Source: Anaerolineales bacterium | GTDB taxonomy: Bacteria; Chloroflexota; Anaerolineae; Anaerolineales; Villigracilaceae | Direction: 5' to 3' | Length of the DNA: 6,005 nucleotides | Assembly (NCBI GenBank): GCA_025938055.1 | Contig: JAICQC010000287.1 | Span: 1 to 6,005, forward strand | Shown: positions 1-5,708 of the stretch, in pieces | How the letters are laid out: every line of letters starts with the position of its first letter | Position numbering within the stretch: the first letter of the stretch is position 1 | The notes under the pieces: model-generated | What the model was told of the DNA's origin: nothing | The model's database searches: none | What the model saw: the letters and a program-made list of their open reading frames with translations, nothing else | Made by a program: the position numbers and the translations under genes

Positions 1-1
1 G

Positions 2-180
2 CTCGTGCTGGTGCGACAGTTTCGTTACGGCATCGACGAGTTTTCGCTGGAGATTCCCGGAGGGGTGATGGAGCCGGGCGAGGACCCGGTCATGGCGGGC
101 CTGCGAGAACTGCGGGAGGAAACCGGATACGCGGGGGCACCGGCTCACCGGTGCGGGCCATCGCGGTCTTCGCAAGCTAA
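2..180 (+). pseudogene. NUDIX hydrolase, truncated by the window start and broken after the Nudix box
   Basis: The frame beginning at base 2 reads LVLVRQFRYGIDEFSLEIPGG and then a complete Nudix box, with the pattern G-x5-E-x7-REUxEExGU ending in RELREETGY. The box binds Mg2+ and hydrolyses nucleoside-diphosphate-X substrates. The LVRQFRYG...LEIPGG lead-in is typical of the ADP-ribose pyrophosphatase-like branch. The N-terminus lies outside the window. After the box the expected 70-90 C-terminal residues are missing: this frame turns into unrelated residues and runs without a stop into the next gene. A different frame gives a short tail, GTGSPVRAIAVFAS, and a TAA at 178-180, directly against the terminator. 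The frame change falls near a run of five G (133-137) and a 7-bp GC-rich inverted repeat (137-143/148-154). I infer an internal deletion with a frameshift, in the genome or in the assembly. The family call is firm; pseudogene status is likely. Confidence 0.66.
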
Positions 181-207
181 AACGGACGGAAATTTCGTCC
201 GTTTTTT
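179..207 (+). terminator. Rho-independent terminator after the NUDIX remnant
   Basis: A perfect 10-bp inverted repeat (179-188 with 196-205, core ACGGACG/CGTCCGT) encloses a 7-base loop, GAAATTT. It ends in a run of six T (202-207). It sits immediately after the TAA at 178-180, where the NUDIX gene should stop, and ahead of the MFS gene. The A-run on the left arm could allow weak action on the opposite strand too. It also argues that the long open frame joining NUDIX to MFS is not a real fusion protein. Confidence 0.85.
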
Positions 208-229
208 ATGCGCGGGACTACTACGCTCG

Positions 230-238
230 TGTTACACT
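230..238 (+). promoter_or_regulatory. Possible extended -10 promoter of the MFS gene
   Basis: TGTTACACT matches an extended -10 element (TGn followed by TACACT, 4 of 6 to TATAAT). No convincing -35 box lies at the usual spacing, as is common for extended -10 promoters. Transcription would begin around 244-246, only 2-4 bases before the ATG at 248, giving a leaderless or nearly leaderless message. That fits the lack of a Shine-Dalgarno sequence in front of this ATG. This is inference from motif and spacing alone. Confidence 0.4.
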
Positions 239-247
239 CGCCCAGCC

Positions 248-1474
248 ATGACCATCCTTAGCAGACTTAAAAGTCTCTACGATGAATACCCGCGTCAATA
301 CTGGTTGATGATCACAGGCATCGTCCTTTCGACGGCGGGTGGAAGCATGATCTGGCCCTTCCTGCTCATCTACGCCAGCGGCAAACTGGATCTGCCTCTG
401 AGTACCGTCGCCACTCTCATCTCGATCAACGCGGGCACCGGGATCCTTGCATCGCTCATTGCCGGAACTCTTGCCGATAAGGTGGGGCGCAAGGTGGTCA
501 TGAACTTCAGTCTCACCGTCAACGGGTTCGCCTACTTCCTGCTGATGCACGCGCAGACATACCCGCAGTTTGTCGGCTTGATGATCTTGGTCGGCTTGTC
601 GAACCCGCTTTATCAGGTGGGAGCAGATGCGATGCTCGCAGATATGATCCCCTCAGAGAAGCGCACCGACGCATACGCCATCAACCGCATCGCTCACAAC
701 GCCTCGTTCGCGCTGGGTCCTGCCATCGGCGGGTTTCTTGCTACTCGTTCCTATAACCTCGCCTTTTACATTGCAGGGATCGGCTTCCTTAGCTATAGCG
801 TGCTGCTTTTTTTCCTGGCGCGTGAAACGTTGAACAAGCCCGCAGTGAATCCAAGCATCCCAGCATCCGGAGTGGAAGGCTATCGGCGAGTGTTTCAAGA
901 TAAAGGATATATGCTGTTCGTTCCGCTGATGAGCATGGGGCTGATCGCATCCACCATGTTATGGATCCTGATGCCCGTATACGCCAAGACCAACTACGGC
1001 ATGTCCGAAGCCCTGTATGGCTGGATTCCCACGACCAACGCGCTGATGTGTGTCATCGTGCAGTATCCCGTCACCCGCGCGACGCGGCAGCGCGACGCGC
1101 TTCCCGTGATCGCCACAGGTATGTTGATCTATGCGCTCGGCGTGGGAAGCGTTGCCCTGATGAGCAGCTTCTGGGGATTCTGGCTCAGCATGGTGATCCT
1201 GACGTTCGGTGAGTTGACCCTCGTCCCCACTGCCAGCAAATACGTTGCCGACCTGGCGCCCGCCGATCTGCGCGGTCGCTACATGTCCATTTACTGGCTT
1301 GGCTGGGGCATGGCGCGTACACTTTCGCCCATCATCGGCGGATTCCTCAACGATAACATCGCGCCGCGCGCCATCTGGATCGGAGGGCTTCTCATCGGTC
1401 TCGCAAGCACCTTGGGGCTTTTCCTGCTTGGGCGCGTCTATTCCCCTCAGCGGACGCCACTCACGGAGCCCTAG
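248..1474 (+). CDS. MFS transporter, 12-TM, drug:H+ antiporter-like
   Basis: This 408-residue protein has the usual length and layout of a major facilitator superfamily carrier. About 12 hydrophobic segments are visible (near residues 18-44, 52-75, 83-101, 106-132, 142-166, 170-191, 220-246, 256-278, 284-305, 307-335, 344-368, 375-397), with a polar central loop near 192-219. Motif A is clear between TM2 and TM3 (GTLADKVGRK, 73-82). A motif-C-like LGPAIGG (156-162) ends TM5, and the matching SPIIGG (360-365) is in TM11. Together with LRGRYMS before TM11 these suggest the DHA1, MdtH-like group, probably exporting a drug or small metabolite from the inner membrane; the substrate cannot be read from sequence. 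The open frame continues upstream into the NUDIX remnant, but I choose the ATG at 248: the protein starts there naturally, and a terminator and candidate promoter lie between. No Shine-Dalgarno sequence is visible. Confidence 0.88.
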   Translation: MTILSRLKSLYDEYPRQYWLMITGIVLSTAGGSMIWPFLLIYASGKLDLPLSTVATLISINAGTGILASLIAGTLADKVGRKVVMNFSLTVNGFAYFLLMHAQTYPQFVGLMILVGLSNPLYQVGADAMLADMIPSEKRTDAYAINRIAHNASFALGPAIGGFLATRSYNLAFYIAGIGFLSYSVLLFFLARETLNKPAVNPSIPASGVEGYRRVFQDKGYMLFVPLMSMGLIASTMLWILMPVYAKTNYGMSEALYGWIPTTNALMCVIVQYPVTRATRQRDALPVIATGMLIYALGVGSVALMSSFWGFWLSMVILTFGELTLVPTASKYVADLAPADLRGRYMSIYWLGWGMARTLSPIIGGFLNDNIAPRAIWIGGLLIGLASTLGLFLLGRVYSPQRTPLTEP

Positions 1475-1494
1475 CCTGTTAAAGATTTCCTCTG

Positions 1495-1526
1495 TGCGTA
1501 CGCATAAGCGTATAATCCAGTCAGGA
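1495..1526 (+). promoter_or_regulatory. Promoter and ribosome binding site of the first GNAT gene, with a small palindrome
   Basis: A consensus -10 box, TATAAT, occupies 1511-1516. The -35 region is weak, with TTTCCT at 1486-1491 and a 19-base spacer as the best candidate. Between them lies a perfect 10-bp palindrome, TGCGTACGCA (1495-1504), whose GCGTA half recurs at 1508-1512, overlapping the -10 box. This could be a repressor operator. AGGA at 1523-1526 is a plausible Shine-Dalgarno sequence 10 bases before the ATG at 1537. The -10 match is good; the operator role is speculative. Confidence 0.5.
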
Positions 1527-1536
1527 AAAAGATTTA

Positions 1537-2013
1537 ATGGCAGATACTATTCAGCTCCGCGATGTGATCGAAACCGATCTTCCCGTTTTCTTCGAGCAGC
1601 AACTCGATCCCGAAGCGACTCAGATGGCTGCCTTCCCAGCCCGCAACCGGGATGTATTTATGATCCACTGGAAAAGGATCATCGTGGATGAATCTGTCCT
1701 GATCAAAACCATCCTCTACAACGGCGAAATTGCCGGGAACATTGTCTGCTTCGAACAGCTGGGAGAACGCGAGGTGGGCTACTGGCTCGGCAAGGAATAC
1801 TGGGGGAAAGGAATTGCCACCCATGCTCTCGAGGAATTTCTGAAAGAGATCAAAACTCGACCGTTGTATGCGCATGTTGCCAAGCACAACATCGGATCCA
1901 AACGAGTTTTGGAAAAATGTGGGTTTACTGTTTCGGCAGAAGACCGATTTTTCTCGCAGGTCTTTGGCAAAAATATCGACGAATATATTTTGAGACTTGA
2001 TACAAAGGAATGA
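1537..2013 (+). CDS. GNAT family N-acetyltransferase (RimJ/RimL-like)
   Basis: A 158-residue protein of the Gcn5-related acetyltransferase fold, which moves an acetyl group from acetyl-CoA to an amine on a protein, antibiotic or metabolite. The N-terminal strand IQLRDVIETDLP opens the fold. Residues 68-78 form the central strand (NIVCFEQLG). Motif A follows as VGYWLGKEYWGKGIATHAL (80-98), where WGKGIA makes the acetyl-CoA pyrophosphate loop. The HNIGSKRVLEKCGF segment (117-130) is the usual motif B with its N-x2-S pattern. The length is normal and the domain looks intact. The substrate is unknown. It has its own TATAAT promoter and a Shine-Dalgarno sequence, so it may be transcribed separately from the MFS gene, which ends 62 bases upstream. 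It could co-transcribe the hydratase gene 49 bases downstream. Confidence 0.87.
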   Translation: MADTIQLRDVIETDLPVFFEQQLDPEATQMAAFPARNRDVFMIHWKRIIVDESVLIKTILYNGEIAGNIVCFEQLGEREVGYWLGKEYWGKGIATHALEEFLKEIKTRPLYAHVAKHNIGSKRVLEKCGFTVSAEDRFFSQVFGKNIDEYILRLDTKE

Positions 2014-2062
2014 ATCATCCAGCGCGAAACAGCTCGCAATGATGTAATAATAGGAGAAACCT

Positions 2063-2470
2063 ATGCCCCCTCTTCAACCCGGCGATAAAGCCTCGCGTAC
2101 CACAACGATCACCGACGAGATGATCCGCGCCTTTGCAGACCTCACCGGCGACAGCAACCCCGTCCACCTGGATGACGTGTACGCCGCAGGGACACGCTTC
2201 GGTCGGCGCATCGCGCATGGGATGATCGCCGCAGGGCTGATCTCTGCTGCCCTCGCCAATGACCTGCCCGGTCCCGGCACAGTGTATCTGAGTCAGACGC
2301 TACAGTTCAAAGCCCCGGTTTTCCCCGGCGATAGTATCACCACCACGGTAGAAGTGAAAAGCGTCCGCCCGGATAAGCCGATTGTCACACTTGGCACCGT
2401 CTGCACGAATCAGGATAACAAAATAGTGCTGGAGGGTGAAGCGCTGGTCCTGGTCAGCTCAGCGATGTAA
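2063..2470 (+). CDS. MaoC-like (R)-specific enoyl-CoA hydratase
   Basis: A 135-residue single hot-dog-fold protein of the MaoC/PhaJ family, which hydrates trans-2-enoyl-CoA to (R)-3-hydroxyacyl-CoA. The hydratase-2 motif is complete: DLTGDSNPVHLD at residues 26-37, with Asp30 and His35 in the positions of the catalytic Asp31 and His36 of the Aeromonas PhaJ enzyme. The next helix, IAHGMIAAGLISAAL (50-64), carries the expected HGM and Ser61. The length equals that of typical PhaJ. The start is well set by AGGAG (2052-2056), 6 bases ahead of the ATG. It may feed PHA synthesis or act in fatty-acid or other acyl-CoA metabolism; no PHA synthase or beta-oxidation gene is visible here. The second GNAT gene starts 10 bases after its stop, so the two probably share a transcript. 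Confidence 0.88.
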   Translation: MPPLQPGDKASRTTTITDEMIRAFADLTGDSNPVHLDDVYAAGTRFGRRIAHGMIAAGLISAALANDLPGPGTVYLSQTLQFKAPVFPGDSITTTVEVKSVRPDKPIVTLGTVCTNQDNKIVLEGEALVLVSSAM

Positions 2471-2480
2471 ATGAGTCAGC

Positions 2481-3011
2481 ATGAATGACGTTCACATGCT
2501 GAGCGTAAGCACAGAACGATTATTCCTGCGAACTTTCCACGTTCTGGATGCGGAAGCGATGTATCAGGTTTTTGGTGACCCGGAGGTGATGCGCTTCAGC
2601 AATGGCGTGCAGACGAAGGAGTGGGTGCAAGACTGGCTGCGTCTCTGTCTCGAACGCTATTATCAGACATGGGGATTTGGTCCGTATGCCATTGTGGAGA
2701 AACGCAGCGAGACGGTGATCGGATACTGCGGCTTATTCTATTTTCCCGACATAAATGGACAGCCAGAAGTGGAGATCGGCTACCGGCTGGCGCGTTCCGC
2801 ATGGGGACAGGGATACGCCACGGAAGCCGCGCTCGCGGTCCGCGACTACGCGTTTACGACTCTGGGCATGAAGCGACTGATCGCCATGATCGACCCGTCA
2901 AACACTGCGTCTGTACGCGTAGCGAAGAAGATCGGGATGCACTACGAACAGGATGTCATGCTCGAAGGCTATACGCATCCCGATCATGTTTACGTCATCA
3001 CTGCCCCATAA
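2481..3011 (+). CDS. GNAT family N-acetyltransferase (RimJ/RimL-like)
   Basis: A 176-residue acetyltransferase of the RimJ/RimL group (Acetyltransf_3 type). It begins with the typical STERLFLRTFHVLDAEAMYQV segment (10-30, substrate side). The core strand IGYCGLFYF (80-88) follows. Motif A is EIGYRLARSAWGQGYATEA (98-116), with WGQGYA as the acetyl-CoA pyrophosphate loop. The motif-B stretch DPSNTASVRVAKKIGM (138-153) carries the N-x2-S pattern, and an EGYTHPDHVYVI end is usual for the family. The substrate is unknown: ribosomal-protein termini, antibiotics or small amines are all possible. The ATG at 2481 is 10 bases after the hydratase stop and lacks a strong Shine-Dalgarno sequence, so translation is probably coupled. 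The ATG at 2496 (Met6) is an equally reasonable start. Confidence 0.87.
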   Translation: MNDVHMLSVSTERLFLRTFHVLDAEAMYQVFGDPEVMRFSNGVQTKEWVQDWLRLCLERYYQTWGFGPYAIVEKRSETVIGYCGLFYFPDINGQPEVEIGYRLARSAWGQGYATEAALAVRDYAFTTLGMKRLIAMIDPSNTASVRVAKKIGMHYEQDVMLEGYTHPDHVYVITAP

Positions 3012-3035
3012 CAGACGCGGAACATTTCGTTTTTG

Positions 3036-3065
3036 TTTACAAGACTTCTGCGTGAGAGTTTCAAT
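3036..3065 (+). promoter_or_regulatory. Possible promoter of the emfourin-like gene
   Basis: In the 88-base gap after the second GNAT gene, TTTACA (3036-3041, 5 of 6 to the -35 consensus) and TTCAAT (3060-3065, 4 of 6 to the -10 consensus) are 18 bases apart. The gap is visibly more AT-rich than the genes beside it. The pair would start transcription near 3072, ahead of the AAGGAG ribosome binding site at 3084-3089. The motif match is modest. Confidence 0.35.
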
Positions 3066-3099
3066 CGTTCGTGGATCTGGAGAAAGGAGTGCAATACGA

Positions 3100-3420
3100 A
3101 TGCAGATTGACTTTGCGACTTCAGGTGGAGCTAATCAAGAGCTGGAATATCGAGCCGATACGGAGACGCTGCCGGAACAAGAGGCGAAGGAGATATTGCG
3201 CCTTGTCGAAAGCTCCGGTGCTTTTGAGCGGGAACAAAACAAAGTCAACTCCGAAGGGTCGGTGGGTCGGACGGACGTCATTTCGTACCGGCTGTCTCTT
3301 GCCGACGGGAACAGGCAAACAACTTTATGGCTTAATGATGTCGATGCTCCGGCTTCCATACGACCTCTGCTGTCGTTCCTTCGAGAGCGGGCGCTGGAAC
3401 AAAAGAACGCGGGTAAATAA
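3100..3420 (+). CDS. Emfourin-like protein (putative M4 metalloprotease inhibitor family)
   Basis: A small 106-residue soluble protein with no signal peptide or membrane segment. Its pattern fits the protealysin-inhibitor emfourin family as I remember it: an N-terminal strand ending in SGG (MQIDFATSGG, 1-10), then LPEQEAKEILRLVESSGAF (24-42) as the helix, an RTDVISYRLSLADG strand (57-70), a TTLWLNDVDAPASIRPLLSFL segment (74-94) and a charged tail. Emfourin itself binds and inhibits protealysin-like M4 peptidases and is normally encoded beside its protease. None is found here, so the target is unknown. The ATG at 3100 is chosen because AAGGAG (3084-3089) precedes it by 10 bases. An in-frame extension to 2953 would run back into the GNAT gene and is unlikely. 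Its stop is 7 bases from the convergent GNAT stop. The family call rests on recalled patterns, not a search. Confidence 0.72.
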   Translation: MQIDFATSGGANQELEYRADTETLPEQEAKEILRLVESSGAFEREQNKVNSEGSVGRTDVISYRLSLADGNRQTTLWLNDVDAPASIRPLLSFLRERALEQKNAGK

Positions 3421-3427
3421 CCAGCCC

Positions 3428-4024
3428 CTATCGGCTCAACATCTCTTCCAATCTTTTCTTGACTCCGGGCCATTCCGTATCCAGAATGCTGTAGAACACG
3501 GAATGACGGAAATGCCCATCCGGGAGGATCATGTGATTGCGCAGGACACCCTCCCTGACCGCGCCGATGCGCTCGATCGCCTTTTGCGAACGTTCATTCC
3601 GCAGGTCGGTTTTCAATTGGACGCGGATGCACCCCAGACTTTCAAAAGCGTGTTTGAGCAATAAATGTTTACATTCCGTGTTCACTATCGTTCGCTGAAA
3701 TTCCGGTCCATACCAGGTGCCGCCGATCTCCAGCCCGCGATCCTTTGGCATGATATTTAGATAGCGCGTCGCCCCTGCCACGCGACCCGACTCCAGGTGT
3801 ATGGCAACGAAGGGCAGGTCGGTCCCTTTTTCGGCGCGCGCCAGAATATCCAGCACCCAGTTACGCATATCGTCAACGGAATTCATATCCCCATATAGCA
3901 TAAAATGCCAGAACGGCTGACCGACGCCGATCTCTGCCAGCCCGGAAATATGAGCTTCGGACATCGGTTCCAAACGCACATAGCTGCCGGTCAGGACCAC
4001 AGGTTTTACTTCCATGTCAGCCAT
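3428..4024 (-). CDS. GNAT family N-acetyltransferase (RimL-like, NTE-type motif A)
   Basis: A 198-residue acetyltransferase belonging to a distinct, widespread branch of the RimJ/RimL group. It opens with LTGSYVRLEPMSEAHISGL (11-29). The acetyl-CoA region reads GGTWYGPEFQRTIVNTECKHLL (101-122), in which the usual RxxGxG/A loop is replaced by QRTIVNTECK; that replacement is normal for this branch. It continues with HAFESLGCIRVQLKTDLRNERS (125-146), AIERIGAVREGVLRNHMI (149-166) and a closing SILDTEWPGVK (179-189). The substrate is unknown. Its ATG lies inside the murE end with a 19-base overlap (Met4, overlapping by 10 bases, is an alternative), so it is very probably translated from the murE message by coupling. 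A cell-wall role is conceivable from this position but is not shown by the sequence. Confidence 0.88.
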   Translation of the reverse strand: MADMEVKPVVLTGSYVRLEPMSEAHISGLAEIGVGQPFWHFMLYGDMNSVDDMRNWVLDILARAEKGTDLPFVAIHLESGRVAGATRYLNIMPKDRGLEIGGTWYGPEFQRTIVNTECKHLLLKHAFESLGCIRVQLKTDLRNERSQKAIERIGAVREGVLRNHMILPDGHFRHSVFYSILDTEWPGVKKRLEEMLSR

Positions 4025-5631
4025 TCCTCTTCTTTCGTGTCCTGCGTGGGGAGATAAGGCATCGGCGGTCCTTGCACGTCGAGCAATTCGCTCAATGCGG
4101 CGCGCATCGCCGTGCGATCATCCCATAAATGTTCGCGCACCCCAAAGCACATGGACTGTTCATGACCTTTGCCGCAGGAGAGGACGATGTCGCCTTCGCG
4201 CGCCAGACTCAACGCAAAGCGGATGGCTTCGCCGCGGTCCGGGACACGCCAGAAGGTTTCGCCTTCCCGTCCTCTCTTGGACCTCGCGCCGGCTGCCATT
4301 TCCTCGAGGATGTCCTCCAGCGACTCGGTGCGCGGGTCTTCGGCGGTCAGCACCGTGAGATCAGCCAGCTCCGCGGAGGTCTCAGCCATCATGCGGCGCT
4401 TGGCTTTGTCACGCAATCCTGCAGATCCGAAAACAGCGATGACGCGCGGTTGTCCCGTAGAGATGGGCTGCTGCCCATCTCTACGGGACAACATTTCCCT
4501 TGCCGCTTCCAACGAAACCTTTAAGGCATTCGGCGTATGAGCGAAATCCACAATCGCGGTGAAGTTCTGTCCCATATCGATTCGCTCCATGCGTCCGGGA
4601 ATATCATCAAGTGCCGCGATCCCTTGCACGGCAACTTCTGGTTTTATCTTCAAACCATATACGGTCGCAGTCAGAGCGGCGAGACAATTCGAAACGTTGT
4701 ATGTGCCCACCAGGCTGCTCGACACTGTGACTTTAAAATCCCTGCTCTTCGCGGTGAACCGGATACCGGAGGGAGCGTAGTTAATATCCAGCGCGCGGAC
4801 GTCTGCATTTTCCTGCAACCCATAATTCAGTTTCTTGACCCGAATCAAGTCGTTCAGGAAATCAAATGACTTCACATCATCGCGGTTGATCACACCCAAC
4901 CGCGGGTTGCCCTGTGGTTTCTCGGAAGTAATTTCCAGGCTGGAAAACAACCTCGCCTTTGCAGCCCGATAATTCTCGTACGAACCATGCTCATCCATGT
5001 GTTCGTGTGTGATGTTGGTGACCACACCGATATCGAATTCGCAGGCATCCACGCGGTACTGTGCCCAGCCGTGGGAGGTTGTTTCCAGGACAACATGTGT
5101 CAATCCTGCCTCCACCATCCTGGCAAGATAACGCTGAACATCGTGGGCGTCCGGTGTGGTGACATGGAAGCCGGTATCGAGCACCTCATCCCCGATGACT
5201 GCATTGACAGTTGAGATCATGCCTGCTTTGATGCCTGCCGCGAGCAAAACTTGAAAGATCAGATTCGTCGTCGTGGTTTTGCCGTCCGTGCCGGTCACGC
5301 CGATCACGGTCAGCTTACGGCCGGGCCAATCGTAAAGAGAGGCAGCGATCCATGAGAGAGTACGGCGCGGATTCTCAAGCCGAATGTAGGGTACAGGGAG
5401 TCCACGCATCTCCCGCTCCCCGAGAACAGCAGCAGCGCCTTTGTCAATGGCGTTGGGGATGTACTCATGCCCGTCAGCGGAGCCACCCTTCATCGCCACG
5501 AAAAGATGACCGGGCTGGACGGCGCGACTGTCGATGGAAATTCCTGTGATGGGAATATCCGGAACATTCGCCATGCAGAACGGCAGCGGCAATTCCGCAA
5601 AGATGTGTTGAAGTGATTTTTGATTCGACAT
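4006..5631 (-). CDS. murE: UDP-N-acetylmuramoyl-tripeptide synthetase MurE
   Basis: This cytoplasmic Mur ligase adds the third amino acid to UDP-MurNAc-L-Ala-D-Glu, using ATP, for peptidoglycan. It has 541 residues, a little longer than the usual 480-510. The N-terminal UDP-binding domain shows GISIDSRAVQPGHLFVAMKG (30-49). The ATP loop is GVTGTDGKTTT (111-121, Lys118). Next come TTPDAHDVQRYL (158-169), ETTSHG (183-188), NITHEHMDEHG (206-216) and Lys225 in YRAAKARLF, the expected carbamylated lysine. The C-terminal domain has DFAHTPNAL (362-370), VFGSAGLRDKAKRR (400-413) and GKGHE (487-491). The specificity motif is EDPR (431-434) instead of DNPR, keeping the Arg typical of diaminopimelate enzymes, so the third residue (meso-DAP, Orn or Lys) is uncertain. 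Residues 381-394 come from an inserted palindrome. The start is natural for the family, but no strong Shine-Dalgarno sequence precedes it. Confidence 0.95.
   Translation of the reverse strand: MSNQKSLQHIFAELPLPFCMANVPDIPITGISIDSRAVQPGHLFVAMKGGSADGHEYIPNAIDKGAAAVLGEREMRGLPVPYIRLENPRRTLSWIAASLYDWPGRKLTVIGVTGTDGKTTTTNLIFQVLLAAGIKAGMISTVNAVIGDEVLDTGFHVTTPDAHDVQRYLARMVEAGLTHVVLETTSHGWAQYRVDACEFDIGVVTNITHEHMDEHGSYENYRAAKARLFSSLEITSEKPQGNPRLGVINRDDVKSFDFLNDLIRVKKLNYGLQENADVRALDINYAPSGIRFTAKSRDFKVTVSSSLVGTYNVSNCLAALTATVYGLKIKPEVAVQGIAALDDIPGRMERIDMGQNFTAIVDFAHTPNALKVSLEAAREMLSRRDGQQPISTGQPRVIAVFGSAGLRDKAKRRMMAETSAELADLTVLTAEDPRTESLEDILEEMAAGARSKRGREGETFWRVPDRGEAIRFALSLAREGDIVLSCGKGHEQSMCFGVREHLWDDRTAMRAALSELLDVQGPPMPYLPTQDTKEEEWLTWK
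4449..4492. repeat. Perfect palindromic repeat element inserted in frame in murE
   Basis: Two 20-base arms (4449-4468 and 4473-4492) are exact reverse complements around the 4-base spacer TGCT. The outer part is GTTGTCCC/GGGACAAC and the inner core is GTAGAGATGGGC/GCCCATCTCTAC. On the murE strand it is read as LSRRDGQQPISTGQ (residues 381-394). It lies between the LEAARE helix and the VIAVFG strand, where E. coli MurE has about 12 fewer residues. One of the three frames through the element contains TAG; murE uses an open one. I see no target-site duplication and no other copy in the window. The shape suggests a mobile, REP- or RPE-like repeat; a terminator role is unlikely inside a gene and without a T-run. 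The inverted repeat is certain; its mobile nature is inferred. Confidence 0.9.
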
Positions 5632-5656
5632 GTTAAATCAAAAGAAGGTCCTAACG

Positions 5657-5686
5657 ATTGTATCGCCAAAACCCTCCTCCCTGCAA
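5657..5686 (-). promoter_or_regulatory. Possible promoter of murE
   Basis: On the minus strand, TACAAT (bases 5662-5657, 5 of 6 to the -10 consensus) lies 18 bases after TTGCAG (5686-5681, only 3 of 6 to the -35 consensus). Both fall in the 77-base gap between the nuoN stop and the murE start, and transcription would begin about 20 bases before the murE ATG. No nuoN terminator is visible in the gap, so read-through from the nuo genes is also possible. Confidence 0.4.
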
Positions 5687-5708
5687 CGTGATCGAACCCG
5701 AGCCTCGT

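Noticed and set aside
137..154. GC-rich 7-bp hairpin as a second terminator of the NUDIX gene
   Set aside because: It has no T-run after it, and a much better terminator follows at 179-207.
2621..3055. 144-codon open frame within the second GNAT gene
   Set aside because: It overlaps a complete acetyltransferase in another frame and its composition is not protein-like.
2953..3099. N-terminal extension of the emfourin-like protein to an ATG at 2953
   Set aside because: It would overlap the GNAT gene by 59 bases, and the strong AAGGAG lies just ahead of the ATG at 3100, where the family begins.
3071..3664. 197-codon open frame on the plus strand across the emfourin-like gene and the convergent GNAT gene
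   Set aside because: It is out of frame with two well-supported genes on opposite strands and shows no family pattern; a shadow frame.
4129..4540. Long plus-strand open frames opposite murE
   Set aside because: They are antisense to a clear Mur ligase, rich in Arg, Pro and Ser as expected of a shadow frame, and have no ribosome binding site.
5676..5708. GGTTCGATC on the minus strand, resembling the T-loop of a tRNA
   Set aside because: The flanking bases do not form a T-stem, and no acceptor or anticodon arm can be built in the short gap.
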